NCBI GenBank assembly: GCA_041395865.1
Contig: JAWKZQ010000003.1
Span: 124,001 to 188,000 of the forward strand
From: IMCC2047 sp041395865
Lineage (GTDB): Bacteria > Pseudomonadota > Gammaproteobacteria > Pseudomonadales > IMCC2047
DNA length: 64,000 bases
Direction: 5' to 3'
Below, piece after piece: positions 25,579 to 34,637 of the stretch. The first letter of the stretch is position 1. Each line of letters starts with the position of its first letter. Position numbers and translations under genes: made by a program. The notes beneath the pieces are model-generated. The model was given only the letters and a program-made list of their open reading frames with translations. It was not told the origin of the DNA and did no database searches.

Positions 25579-27666
25579 CTACAGGTATTGGGCGACCTGT
25601 TCTTTGGTTAAATCGATGTAATCCGTCAGAATGTGTGCGCCTTCCATCAGGTAAGGGTCGCTGGTGGAGATATCCTCGGACTCCTCTGTGGATGCTTCCG
25701 GCAGTTCCTCGAACGGAGGTAAACCCTTTGCTTGTCGGCGCTGGTTTTCAGCGCTAAGTTGCCACTGCTTAAAAGTGCTTTGTTCATTTCTTCTCAGGTT
25801 TTCATTGAGGGAAACATCCGATTTTTCACGGTTTTCTTTTATTTTTTCGATTTGACTGAGCCTGAATTGGAAGTCTGGATTTTTCTCAATCCGTTCTTCG
25901 TGCAAGCTTTTCAATTGTGCAATATAGGGTGCAATTTTACCGGTTTTACGATGTAAAACCGGGCGGATAGTGTCCCAGGGCAGTGCGTTTTCCAGAACAT
26001 TTTCGCCAATTTCATTCAGGTCGATAAAGGGCGGTAAATCAATATCAGGAAGTACACCCTGGTATTGGGTGGTTTCTCCAGAAACACGGTAGAACTTTGA
26101 CTGGGTGATTTTCAATTTGCCCTGGCGTAAGGGGATCAGGGTTTGCACCGTACCTTTACCAAAGGTTTGGCCGCCGATGATGATTCCGCGCTGGTAATCC
26201 TGGATAGCGCCGGCAAAAATTTCCGAGGCAGAGGCACTGAGGCGATTCACCAGAACGGCTAAGGGGCCGCTATAGGCAACACTGGGGTCGTGGTCAGAAA
26301 TCACATTAACATTGCCTTTATGGTCTTTGATTTGTACGGTAGCGCCACGGTTAATAAAAAGGCCGACTAAAGAGTTGGCTTCAGTCAAGGAGCCACCACC
26401 GTTGTTGCGTAGATCGATAATGACACCGTCGACTTTTTCCTGTTTCAGCTCCTCAAGAAGTCGTGCAACATCGCGGGTCGTGCTGACATAATTTTGTTCC
26501 CGGCGTTGGTAGGCATCCCAGTCAAAATAGAAATCGGGAATGTTAATGATGCCGATGCGGCTTATTGCACCCTTATTATCGACGTCGATAATGCGTTTTT
26601 CTGCCAGTTGATCTTTAAGCAGGACGCGGTTGCGAACAATGCTGATTTCCTTGCTGGTTTGTCCGCCAGTCGTAGCGCTGGGAATGATTTGCAGGCGAAC
26701 GGTGGTTCCCTTGTTGCCGCGAATCAGGTTAACAACCTCTTCAAGACGCCAGCCATAAACATTAACCATTTCCCCATCTTCGCCCTGGGCGACGCCAATA
26801 ATCTTATCAGCGGGGTGAAGCTGCTTGGAGTTGTCTGCCGGGCCGCCGGCAACCAGCCGTACCACCTTGGTGTAGTCCTGGTCCAGTTGCAAAACTGCGC
26901 CGATACCTTCAAGCGAGCGGCTCATGTGTATATCGAAATTGTCTGACTGGTGAGGCGGCAGATATTCGGTATGGGGGTCGTAGCTTTGCGTAACTACGTT
27001 AATGTATTGCGCAAAGGCGTCGCGGCTGTTGATTCTTTCCAGCCTTTTAAGTTGTTGCTCGTAACGTTTTTTCAGCAGATCAATGATCTCGTCGTCTTTT
27101 TTACTATCCAGCCGCATGTCCAATACGTTGCTTTTCAGCCGCATGTGCCATTGCTGATCAAGCGCTGCAGGGGAGGCGGCCCAACTGGCATTTTTATTCA
27201 TGGGGTCAAAGCTGTCATCGCGGTTAAAGTCGAATTGCTCAAGACCTGCGTCAAGCTTGGCAATTAACCAATTAAGGCGTGACTCAACCCGGTATTTGTA
27301 GCGGTTATAAATCAAAAAGGCGGGACGCAGGTCGCCTTTGTTGAGGGCGTCATCAAGACTGTGTTCATACTGATCGAATTCTTCGATATCGCTGGCGAGT
27401 AAATACAGTTTGGCCGGATCAAGATTCTTTAAATAGGCGTGCAGCAACTGGCTGGAAAAATTGTCGTTGATATCGATATAGGTGTAATGGTTGAGCTTCA
27501 GTGCATTAAGAATTTCAATGCCGGTCAGCTTTAGTTCTTCATCGGCGACACTGACGGGGCTGGAGGTTGTATTGCCGGACCAGCTGTTAGCGGAGAAGGG
27601 GATGCCCAGTACCACCAGGAAGCAGCAAGTAGCGAAAAACAGCGAGCGTGGTTTAAGGATTCCCAT
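25579..27666 (-). CDS. prc: Tail-specific periplasmic protease Prc (CtpA-type)
   Basis: Periplasmic S41 serine protease that degrades proteins with non-polar C-termini and trims peptidoglycan enzymes. 695 aa: signal peptide (SLFFATCCFLVVLGIPFS), helical N-domain, PDZ domain near 230-320 (SLEGIGAVLQL, ADKIIGVAQG), then the protease core. The nucleophile serine is in NRLSASASEIFAGAIQD and the catalytic lysine in GGQTFGKGTVQTL. A C-terminal helical domain (DUF3340 type) follows. Length fits E. coli Prc (682). About 270 bp upstream separate it from the divergent FKBP gene; that gap shows no further gene. Confidence 0.96.
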   Translation of the reverse strand: MGILKPRSLFFATCCFLVVLGIPFSANSWSGNTTSSPVSVADEELKLTGIEILNALKLNHYTYIDINDNFSSQLLHAYLKNLDPAKLYLLASDIEEFDQYEHSLDDALNKGDLRPAFLIYNRYKYRVESRLNWLIAKLDAGLEQFDFNRDDSFDPMNKNASWAASPAALDQQWHMRLKSNVLDMRLDSKKDDEIIDLLKKRYEQQLKRLERINSRDAFAQYINVVTQSYDPHTEYLPPHQSDNFDIHMSRSLEGIGAVLQLDQDYTKVVRLVAGGPADNSKQLHPADKIIGVAQGEDGEMVNVYGWRLEEVVNLIRGNKGTTVRLQIIPSATTGGQTSKEISIVRNRVLLKDQLAEKRIIDVDNKGAISRIGIINIPDFYFDWDAYQRREQNYVSTTRDVARLLEELKQEKVDGVIIDLRNNGGGSLTEANSLVGLFINRGATVQIKDHKGNVNVISDHDPSVAYSGPLAVLVNRLSASASEIFAGAIQDYQRGIIIGGQTFGKGTVQTLIPLRQGKLKITQSKFYRVSGETTQYQGVLPDIDLPPFIDLNEIGENVLENALPWDTIRPVLHRKTGKIAPYIAQLKSLHEERIEKNPDFQFRLSQIEKIKENREKSDVSLNENLRRNEQSTFKQWQLSAENQRRQAKGLPPFEELPEASTEESEDISTSDPYLMEGAHILTDYIDLTKEQVAQYL

Positions 27667-27939
27667 AAATAACCTATTCCGGTGGTGTCCTGGTTCAGGC
27701 TAGAATAGCCTCTTTAGTTGATCGTTGCAGTGTGGAAACCAATCGCAACCCCTGTGGTCATAGGACTCTCGCGACTGCTTCGGGTTCCGCCCAACTTGCT
27801 GAGTCAGCTTCAATCGTCCCGGAATAAACCGAGAAGAAAAGGTTGGTAGTTGCAGTATGGTATTAGCTACCTCCTAAATGTTAGCCGAAACCGTTCAAGT
27901 TTCATAAGCTAATTTTATTTCACTATCAGGACCTTATTT

Positions 27940-28668
27940 ATGCTTCGTTCGATTTCCCTTGTCGTTTTGTCGTCTGCACTGGTGCTTACCGGTTGCTCGG
28001 ACCCGCAAAAAGCGGAACAACAAACCAATCTCATCGCGTTGGATTCCGACTATAAAAAACTCAGTTACGGCTTAGGCTTAAATATCGGCAGCGGTATTGC
28101 CCAGCAAGGCGTCCCTGAGCTGGATGTTGACGCTTTACTTGCCGGTATTCGGGAATCAGTAGCGGGCGAGGAGCCTCGCATCACGCAGAGTGAACTATCT
28201 GAAGCCGTAGCGCGTATTCAGCAGGCCGAAACTGAAAAAATGCAGCAACTCGCCGAAGCTAACCTCGCAGAGGGACAGGCATTCCTGGCTGAAAATGGTC
28301 AGCGTGAGGGGGTTGTGACAACGGAGTCCGGGCTGCAATATGAAATTTTAACAGAGGGTGAGGGCGCATCTCCTGAAGCGAACAGTATCGTTAAAACGCA
28401 CTACCACGGTACTTTAATTGATGGCAGTGTATTTGATAGCTCGGTTGAAAAGGGTGAGCCGATTGAGTTTGCGGTGAACCAGGTGATTCCTGGCTGGACC
28501 GAAGCATTGCAGTTGATGAAAATCGGATCAAAGTGGCGACTCTACGTACCGGCAGATCTGGCATACGGTGAGTACAGCCCAGGCCCTGATATTCCTCCTC
28601 AGTCAACACTGATCTTCGAGGTTGAGTTGCTGGACTTCAAGCCAGCGGAAGAATCCGATAATTCCTAG
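27940..28668 (+). CDS. FKBP-type peptidyl-prolyl isomerase, lipoprotein (FkpA/Mip-like)
   Basis: A 242-aa envelope foldase. Lipoprotein signal: hydrophobic SLVVLSSALVLTGC with the lipidated cysteine at about residue 19. Next is a helical dimerisation domain with KLSYGLGLNIGSGIAQQG, then an FKBP domain near 130-235 with NSIVKTHYHGTLIDGSVFDSS shortened here to its core VKTHYHGTL, VIPGWTEALQLMKIGSKW and IPPQSTLIFEVELL. The full set of FKBP active-site aromatics is present. ATG 27940 is the only start giving the leader. Confidence 0.93.
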   Translation: MLRSISLVVLSSALVLTGCSDPQKAEQQTNLIALDSDYKKLSYGLGLNIGSGIAQQGVPELDVDALLAGIRESVAGEEPRITQSELSEAVARIQQAETEKMQQLAEANLAEGQAFLAENGQREGVVTTESGLQYEILTEGEGASPEANSIVKTHYHGTLIDGSVFDSSVEKGEPIEFAVNQVIPGWTEALQLMKIGSKWRLYVPADLAYGEYSPGPDIPPQSTLIFEVELLDFKPAEESDNS

Positions 28669-28691
28669 CAATTTAACTCAGTGTCGCATTA

Positions 28692-29999
28692 ATGAATCAA
28701 CGTGATTTAAATCAGGGGTTGCTGGCATTCCTCGGGTCAGCGCCGACGCCGTTTCATGCGGTAAAAGGGATGGCGGAGCAGTTAGCCGCCGCCGGTTATG
28801 TGCGTTTGCATGAGAAAGATGAATGGAACCTCCAGTCAAGCGGACGTTACTTCGTTACCCGTAATGATTCCTCCATCATTGCCTTTAACTACGGGCAGGG
28901 CGAGCCTTTATCCTCCGGTGTGCGTATGCTGGGAGCGCATACCGACAGCCCCTGCCTGAAGGTTAAACCGCAACCGGAGCTGAATAACCTGGGGTTTTAT
29001 CAGCTCGGCGTTGAAAAATACGGGGGAATGCTTTTGAACCCCTGGTTTGACAGGGATTTGTCGTTGGCTGGCCGCGTGACCTATGTGAATGGCGCTGCAG
29101 AGGTCTGTAATGCCCTGGTGGATTTCGAGCGCCCAGTGGCAACGGTGCCTAGTCTGGCAATTCACCTGGATCGTACAGCCAATGAAAATCGTACGGTCAA
29201 TGTTCAAACCGATATGCCAATACTGCTGGCTTTGCAGGAAGGTGAAACGCCCGAAGCATTCAGGGCATTGCTCAAGAAACAACTGCAAACCTTGAATAAA
29301 GATGTCAAAGAGGTGCTGGATTATGAGATTTACTGTTATGACACCCAGCCGCCTGCCCTGATTGGCCTTAAGGATGAGTTTATCGCCAGCGCCCGTTTGG
29401 ATAACCTGCTGAGCTGTTACGTGGGTTTGCGTGCGCTCATTGATAGCGATGCCAAGGTGCCGTCACTTTTGATTTGTACGGATCATGAGGAAGTCGGCAG
29501 TGCTTCGGTAGCCGGGGCACAGGGGACTTTCCTGAACAGTGTACTGGAGCGATTCTGTTCTAACCGAATTCAGCTGGGGCAACTTGCTGCCCAATCGATG
29601 ATGATTTCGGTTGATAACGCCCACGGTATTCACCCGAACTTTGCTGACCGGCACGATAATAATCATGGACCCATGCTTAATAAGGGGCCGGTGATCAAGA
29701 TTAACGCATCCCAGCGTTATGCCTCGAACTCTGAAACGAGCGCTGTTTTCCGCCACCTCTGCCAGCGGCTGGACATTCCGGTTCAATCATTCGTCGTGCG
29801 TAGCGATATGGCATGCGGCAGTACAATCGGGCCGATTGCCGCCACAGAAACGGGCGTCAAAACCCTGGATATCGGTGTGCCCAGTTTTGCGATGCATTCA
29901 ATTCGTGAGTTGGCCGGTGCCGCCGATCCGTTTCATCTGTATGGGGCGCTCAGGGCTTTCTGTGAACTTCAACAGCTACCGGAGAGCAGCTGTGTCTGA
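28692..29999 (+). CDS. apeB: M18 family aspartyl aminopeptidase
   Basis: A 435-aa dinuclear zinc aminopeptidase. Metal ligands are visible in MLGAHTDSPCLKVKP (His and Asp near 88), TDHEEVGSAS (the Glu-Glu pair near 260) and the C-terminal PSFAMHSIRE (His near 400). DNAHGIHPNFADRHDNNHGP is a family block near 310. Cytoplasmic. Its 3' end overlaps hemH by 8 bp, implying translational coupling, although the enzymes have no pathway link. Confidence 0.94.
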   Translation: MNQRDLNQGLLAFLGSAPTPFHAVKGMAEQLAAAGYVRLHEKDEWNLQSSGRYFVTRNDSSIIAFNYGQGEPLSSGVRMLGAHTDSPCLKVKPQPELNNLGFYQLGVEKYGGMLLNPWFDRDLSLAGRVTYVNGAAEVCNALVDFERPVATVPSLAIHLDRTANENRTVNVQTDMPILLALQEGETPEAFRALLKKQLQTLNKDVKEVLDYEIYCYDTQPPALIGLKDEFIASARLDNLLSCYVGLRALIDSDAKVPSLLICTDHEEVGSASVAGAQGTFLNSVLERFCSNRIQLGQLAAQSMMISVDNAHGIHPNFADRHDNNHGPMLNKGPVIKINASQRYASNSETSAVFRHLCQRLDIPVQSFVVRSDMACGSTIGPIAATETGVKTLDIGVPSFAMHSIRELAGAADPFHLYGALRAFCELQQLPESSCV

Positions 30000-30984
30000 C
30001 AGCAAAAGGGGGCGCTTTGGGGTCCTGCTCGTCAACCTGGGTACCCCGGATGCGCCAACTACGTCGGCAGTGCGTCGCTATCTGCGGGCCTTTTTGAGCG
30101 ATCCAAGAGTCATTGATACGCCTAAGCTTATCTGGTGGTTTATTCTCAATGGCATTATTTTGTTGGTTCGTCCGGCCAAGGTGGCCAAGCTCTATCGCAG
30201 TATCTGGACAAGCGAAGGTTCGCCGTTGCTTAAGGAAAGTCGTGCGCAGGCTGCGGGTTTGCAGCAAACCCTGGACGAGCGTGGGTTGGACTGCCGTGTC
30301 GAACTCGCCATGACCTACGGAGAGCCCTCCGTTTCCGGCGCCATTGAGAGGTTGCGCTCGGCTGGCTGCGAGCGGGTGCTCGTTATTCCCCTCTATCCAC
30401 AATATTCGGCAACAACAACGGCTGCCGTAATAGATGCTGTCTATGCCTCGCAAAAGCAGCAGCGGGATCTGCCTGAGTTTCGTTTTGTAAAGTCCTACGG
30501 TGATCATCCGACCTATATTGCGGCGCTCGCCAATTCGGTTAAGTCGCATTGGCAGCAAAACGGGCAAGGGCAAAAGCTGGTCATGTCATTCCACGGGATT
30601 CCCAAACGCTATGCTGACTGTGGTGACCCCTATCCAAAGGAATGTCATAAAACAGCCCATTGTTTGGCTGAGGCCCTGGAACTTGAGGACGAGCAGTGGC
30701 TTTATACCTACCAGTCTCGTTTCGGGCCGGCAGAGTGGCTGCAACCCTACACCGATAAGACCCTGGAAGCATTGCCCGGCGAAAGGATTAAAGCGGTCGA
30801 TATTATCTCACCGGCTTTCACGGCCGATTGTCTTGAAACGCTGGAAGAGCTGAAAATTCAGAATCAGGAGCTTTTCCTCTCCTCAGGCGGCGAGCGCTAC
30901 GAGTACATTCCGGCGCTGAATGCGGATGCTTTGTTTATTCAGTGCCTTGCCGAGCTGACCGAGCAGCACAGTCAGGGATGGTAG
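29992..30984 (+). CDS. hemH: Ferrochelatase
   Basis: Inserts Fe2+ into protoporphyrin IX, the last step of haem synthesis. From GTG 29992 the protein is 330 aa and starts MSDSKRGRFGVLLVNLGTPD, the usual N-terminus; GGAGAG lies upstream. An in-frame start at 29719 would add 91 residues inside apeB and is rejected. The active-site His is in MSFHGIPKRY and the proton-path Glu in SPAFTADCLETLEE. RVLVIPLYPQYSATTTAAV is the porphyrin-cleft block. Followed immediately (TAGATG) by the glycosylase gene. Confidence 0.96.
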   Translation: MSDSKRGRFGVLLVNLGTPDAPTTSAVRRYLRAFLSDPRVIDTPKLIWWFILNGIILLVRPAKVAKLYRSIWTSEGSPLLKESRAQAAGLQQTLDERGLDCRVELAMTYGEPSVSGAIERLRSAGCERVLVIPLYPQYSATTTAAVIDAVYASQKQQRDLPEFRFVKSYGDHPTYIAALANSVKSHWQQNGQGQKLVMSFHGIPKRYADCGDPYPKECHKTAHCLAEALELEDEQWLYTYQSRFGPAEWLQPYTDKTLEALPGERIKAVDIISPAFTADCLETLEELKIQNQELFLSSGGERYEYIPALNADALFIQCLAELTEQHSQGW

Positions 30985-31653
30985 ATGCGCAACTTCGAAT
31001 GGATATATCAGCACGCGCTTGAGCGCAAAGGCGACCGGGAAGCGCTTGAAGCTCTGCTGCCGCTTCCGATCAGTGCGGATGAGCTGGTATCCAAACCCGA
31101 CAGCTATTTTCTCTCTGCCATGACCTGGCGTATCTTCTGTGCGGGTTTAAACCGCAAAATGATTGATAACAAATGGCCGGCCTTTGAGGAAGTGTTCTTT
31201 GGTTTTGATCCCCAGAAACTGGTGCTGATGAGTGATGAGATGCTGGAAAATACGCTTCAGGATACCCGCTTGGTTCGCCACTGGGGCAAAATTAAAAGTA
31301 TTCGAACCAACGCGGCGATGCTGCTTGAATTGGGGCGAGAGAAGGGAGGGTTTGGGCGTTTTATAGCCGAATGGCCTGAGGACAGGATTGTCGATCTTTG
31401 GCTGCTGCTGGCCAAGCAGGGCGCTCAGCTGGGTGGAAACTCTGGCGCTTATTTTTTACGTATCGTCGAGAAGGATACGTTTATTCTGACCAATGATGTC
31501 GTTGCTGCGTTAAAAGCTCAAAAAATTGTTGATAAAAAGCCCGCCAGCAAAAGGGATTTGAATGCTGTCCAGGAGGCTTTTAACGCGTGGCACAGACAGA
31601 GCGACAGGCCACTGTGCCAGATCAGCCAGCTACTTTCTTTCTGTGCGAATTAA
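30985..31653 (+). CDS. DNA-3-methyladenine glycosylase I family protein (divergent)
   Basis: A 222-aa helix-hairpin-helix-type protein. WPAFEEVFFGFDPQKL and VRHWGKIKSIRTNAAMLLE match the adenine-glycosylase (Tag) family, in which the enzyme removes 3-methyladenine from DNA. The Cys/His ligands of the structural zinc known in E. coli Tag are not evident, so this is a divergent branch and its substrate is not certain. The start abuts the hemH stop with no spacer, suggesting coupling. Downstream 31654-31756 holds the tRNA promoter. Confidence 0.75.
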   Translation: MRNFEWIYQHALERKGDREALEALLPLPISADELVSKPDSYFLSAMTWRIFCAGLNRKMIDNKWPAFEEVFFGFDPQKLVLMSDEMLENTLQDTRLVRHWGKIKSIRTNAAMLLELGREKGGFGRFIAEWPEDRIVDLWLLLAKQGAQLGGNSGAYFLRIVEKDTFILTNDVVAALKAQKIVDKKPASKRDLNAVQEAFNAWHRQSDRPLCQISQLLSFCAN

Positions 31654-31702
31654 GCGATTTTTTTCGGCTTAAAGAAATTGTCATAATTTCATATTGTTTC
31701 GC

Positions 31703-31731
31703 TTGACGATAGGCACACCTCCCCATACAAT
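31703..31731 (+). promoter_or_regulatory. Sigma-70 promoter of the tRNA-Glu/tRNA-Gly unit
   Basis: TTGACG (31703-31708), a 17-bp spacer and TACAAT (31726-31731), followed by a GCGCGCC discriminator typical of stringently controlled stable-RNA promoters. It is 25 bp before the tRNA-Glu 5' end. Confidence 0.88.
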
Positions 31732-31756
31732 GCGCGCCTGTTGACGAGATTGATGC

Positions 31757-31832
31757 GTCCCCTTCGTCTAGAGGCCTAGGACACCGCCCTTTCACGGCGG
31801 TAACAGGGGTTCGACTCCCCTAGGGGACGCCA
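31757..31832 (+). tRNA. tRNA-Glu (TTC)
   Basis: 76 nt with encoded CCA. Acceptor GTCCCCT pairs with AGGGGAC. The anticodon loop CTTTCAC reads TTC, and the T-loop is GTTCGAC. First of two tRNAs on one transcript. Confidence 0.98.
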
Positions 31833-31841
31833 CTTAATTTC

Positions 31842-31917
31842 GCGGGAATAGCTCAGTTGGTAGAGCGCAACCTTGCCAAGGTTGAGGTCGCCGGTTCGAA
31901 CCCGGTTTCCCGCTCCA
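31842..31917 (+). tRNA. tRNA-Gly (GCC)
   Basis: 76 nt with encoded CCA. Acceptor GCGGGAA pairs with TTCCCGC. The anticodon stem AACCT/AGGTT holds TGCCA with anticodon GCC, and the T-loop is GTTCGAA. Nine bases after tRNA-Glu, before a strong terminator. Confidence 0.98.
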
Positions 31918-31921
31918 AATT

Positions 31922-31950
31922 AAAGCCCTGCATTGCGGGGCTTTTTTTTT
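31922..31950 (+). terminator. Intrinsic terminator of the tRNA unit
   Basis: AAGCCCTGC and GCGGGGCTT pair around ATT with one G-T pair, followed by nine T residues. Confidence 0.93.
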
Positions 31951-32023
31951 GCCTGTTATTTATCAATTCGGGTAATCCCTGTAATAATTGAATTGACACT
32001 ATTACTTTGGGATTCTGCTGGAT

Positions 32024-33637
32024 ATGGCCAACGCGGGAACGCTCGTTGAAGTTTTTGACAATGCCTGTTTTGAGTATGCTGAGAAGCCTGCGTTTAGCGC
32101 CGTTGGCCATACGCTGAGTTTTGACCAGCTGGAGGCGTTGAGCCGAGACTTTGCAGCCTGGTTACAGAATGAGACGGACCTGGAGCCCGGTGACCGGATT
32201 GCCATTCAGTTGCCCAACCTGCTTCAATACCCCGTCGTTGCCTTTGGGGCTCTGCGTGCCGGTTTGGTCATTGTTAATACCAACCCCCTTTACACAGATC
32301 GTGAGCTGGAGCATCAGCTCAAAGATTCCGGTGCCCGGGCAATGGTGGTGCTGGAAAACTTCGCCGTTCATGCTGCCAATGTGATTCGCCACACGCAGGT
32401 CAAGCACGTTATCACAACCCAGATTGCGGACTTGCATCCCTTCCTGCGCCGGCATTTGATTAATGCCGTTGTGAAATACGTCAAGAAGGCGGTTCCTGAG
32501 TTTTCATTCCAGCATCATTACCAGCTTCCCGAAGTGCTTCATGCCGGAGAACAACTCGAATTTTTACCGATATCCCAGAGTAGTGAAGATATTGCTGTGT
32601 TGCAGTACACAGGTGGTACAACAGGGGTTGCAAAGGGAGCCATGCTGTCCCACTTTAACCTGGTGTCCAACATGCGGCAGGTGCTGTCTCACATTCCGGA
32701 GGTGTTTGAAACCTGCCAGCATACCTACTGTGCTCCGTTACCGCTTTACCATATTTATGCGTTTAATTTGCATCTGCTTTGCTCGCTGTCGTCGGGAAAC
32801 CATAGCGTGTTGGTGCCCAATCCCCGCGATTTATCCTCGATCACCAAAGTTTTTAACCGCTATAACATCACCGGTTTGATGAGCCTTAATACGCTTTATA
32901 ACGCGCTTCTTCACGATGAGGATTTTGCCGACGCTCACCTGGAGGATTTGAAGTATTGCTCTGCCGGCGGAATGGCCATGATGGCGGATACCACGAATCG
33001 TTGGCGCGAGTTGACCGGTTGTGAAATTCTGGAAGGTTATGGGCTCACGGAAACATCACCGGTTGTTTCAATTAATCCGGTGGGGAAGGTGCGTCCGGGT
33101 ACTATCGGCACACCGCTTCCTGACACGGAAGTTAAGGTTATTGACGACCAGGGTCGAAACTTGCCAATGGGCGAGCCTGGCGAGCTGTGCGTGCGAGGGC
33201 CGCAGGTGATGGTTGGGTACTGGCAATGTCCCGAGGAGACCGCCAAGGCGATCTCAATGGATGGCTGGTTTGCGACGGGCGATGTCGCTGTGATTGATGA
33301 GGATGGCTACCTGCGTATTGTTGACCGTATCAAGGATATGATTGACGTGTCGGGTTTTAAGGTTTATCCGAACGAAGTGGAAGACGTGGTAACGTCTCAT
33401 CCGGATATTGTTGAGTGCGCCGTGATTGGAATACCCAGCGACGAAACGGGCGAAGCCGTTAAAATTTTTGCCGTTAAGAAAGCAGAGGTGACGGAGGAGG
33501 AGATCCTGGCGTTCTGCCATGAGCGCCTGACAGGGTACAAGGTTCCAAAGCATATTGATTTTGTTACGGAGTTGCCGAAGTCAAATGTCGGGAAAGTACT
33601 GCGTCGCGAGCTTCGGGAGATGGCGCTAGCGGGATAA
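32024..33637 (+). CDS. fadD: Long-chain fatty acid-CoA ligase
   Basis: Activates fatty acids to acyl-CoA through an acyl-adenylate. 537 aa with the AMP-binding P-loop YTGGTTGVAKGAMLSH near 197, GYGLTETSP near 342, the ATP/acyl motif GWFATGDVAVIDEDGYL near 415 and RIKDMIDVSGFKVYPNEVED, the FACS signature, near 432. The catalytic lysine is in KSNVGKVLRRELRE near the C-terminus. ATG 32024 (MANAGTLVEVF) lies 74 bp after the tRNA terminator. TTGACA at 31992-31997 could be its -35 element. Confidence 0.93.
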   Translation: MANAGTLVEVFDNACFEYAEKPAFSAVGHTLSFDQLEALSRDFAAWLQNETDLEPGDRIAIQLPNLLQYPVVAFGALRAGLVIVNTNPLYTDRELEHQLKDSGARAMVVLENFAVHAANVIRHTQVKHVITTQIADLHPFLRRHLINAVVKYVKKAVPEFSFQHHYQLPEVLHAGEQLEFLPISQSSEDIAVLQYTGGTTGVAKGAMLSHFNLVSNMRQVLSHIPEVFETCQHTYCAPLPLYHIYAFNLHLLCSLSSGNHSVLVPNPRDLSSITKVFNRYNITGLMSLNTLYNALLHDEDFADAHLEDLKYCSAGGMAMMADTTNRWRELTGCEILEGYGLTETSPVVSINPVGKVRPGTIGTPLPDTEVKVIDDQGRNLPMGEPGELCVRGPQVMVGYWQCPEETAKAISMDGWFATGDVAVIDEDGYLRIVDRIKDMIDVSGFKVYPNEVEDVVTSHPDIVECAVIGIPSDETGEAVKIFAVKKAEVTEEEILAFCHERLTGYKVPKHIDFVTELPKSNVGKVLRRELREMALAG

Positions 33638-33710
33638 TCTGCCAACCTCTATTGGCATTCAAAAAATCAGCCCCTACAATAGCGCCGACTCTTCATTCAT
33701 CAGAGGTTCC

Positions 33711-34541
33711 ATGACCCAGGCACTTAGCATTCGCGGATTAAAAAAAACTTACCCAAACGGTTTCGAAGCGCTTAAGGGCATTGATTTGACGGTTGAGCAG
33801 GGTGATTTTTTTGGCCTGCTTGGCCCCAACGGTGCTGGTAAATCCACCACCCTGAATATCATTACCTCGCTGGTCAGGAAAAGCGCCGGACAGGTCAAGG
33901 TGCTGGAGCAGGATATCGATGTCGATTTTTCCAGTGCCAAAAAACATTTGGGTGTGGTGCCTCAGGAGTTCAACTTCAACCAGTTCGACAAGGTCTTCGA
34001 TGTGGTAGCCACCCAGGCCGGGTTCTATGGCATTCCCCGGAATCTTGCGGTTGAACGCACTGAAAAGTACTTAAAAAAGCTTGGGTTATGGGATAAACGT
34101 GATACAAATTCTCGGATGCTTTCCGGGGGGATGAAGCGCAGGTTGATGATTGCCCGGGCATTGGTCCACGAACCTGAAATCCTGATTCTGGATGAACCGA
34201 CTGCCGGTGTTGATATTGAATTACGGCGTTCCATGTGGGAATTCCTGAAAGAAATAAATGCGTCCGGAACCACCATTATCCTTACCACTCATTACCTGGA
34301 AGAAGCCGAAAGCCTGTGCCGGAATATCGCCATTATTGACCAGGGCGAGATTGTCGAGTCATCCAGTACACGCGATCTGCTACGTCAGCTGAATACGGAA
34401 ACCCTGGTACTGGATGTCGTTGACGCGTTACACCAGGCGCCGGACATTCCCGGTTTCGAGACCACTTTTGTTGACCCGCATTGTTTTGAGGTAAGGATTA
34501 ACAGCGGGCAGCACATTAACCAGGTATTGATCGCTCCTTGA
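33711..34541 (+). pseudogene. ABC transporter ATPase, YadG-type, C-terminus broken by indels
   Basis: ATP-binding partner of the YadH-type permease that follows; substrate unknown. The nucleotide-binding domain is intact: Walker A GPNGAGKSTTLN near 39, Q-loop VPQEFNFNQF, signature LSGGMKRRLMIARALV near 138, Walker B ILILDEPTAGVD and H-loop TTHYLEEAE. The open frame stops at 276 aa (YadG is about 308). Past the stop, the expected tail is readable in pieces in other frames: LDGLDIRISSMRNK, then KANRL, then LLVGKTSVEMP up to about 34635. At least five one-base differences, mostly shortened homopolymers, separate these pieces. The enzyme may still work without its tail, or the region may be poorly sequenced. 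Confidence 0.8.
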
Positions 34542-34637
34542 CGGGCTGGATATTCGTATCTCCAGTATGCGAAATAAAAGCGAACCGCCTGAGGAGCTTT
34601 TGTCTCCTGGTCGGTAAAACATCCGTGGAGATGCCTC

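Noticed and set aside
29719..30984. A 421-aa ferrochelatase with a long N-terminus
   Set aside because: The first 91 residues are the out-of-frame end of apeB; GTG 29992 has a ribosome site and the normal start.
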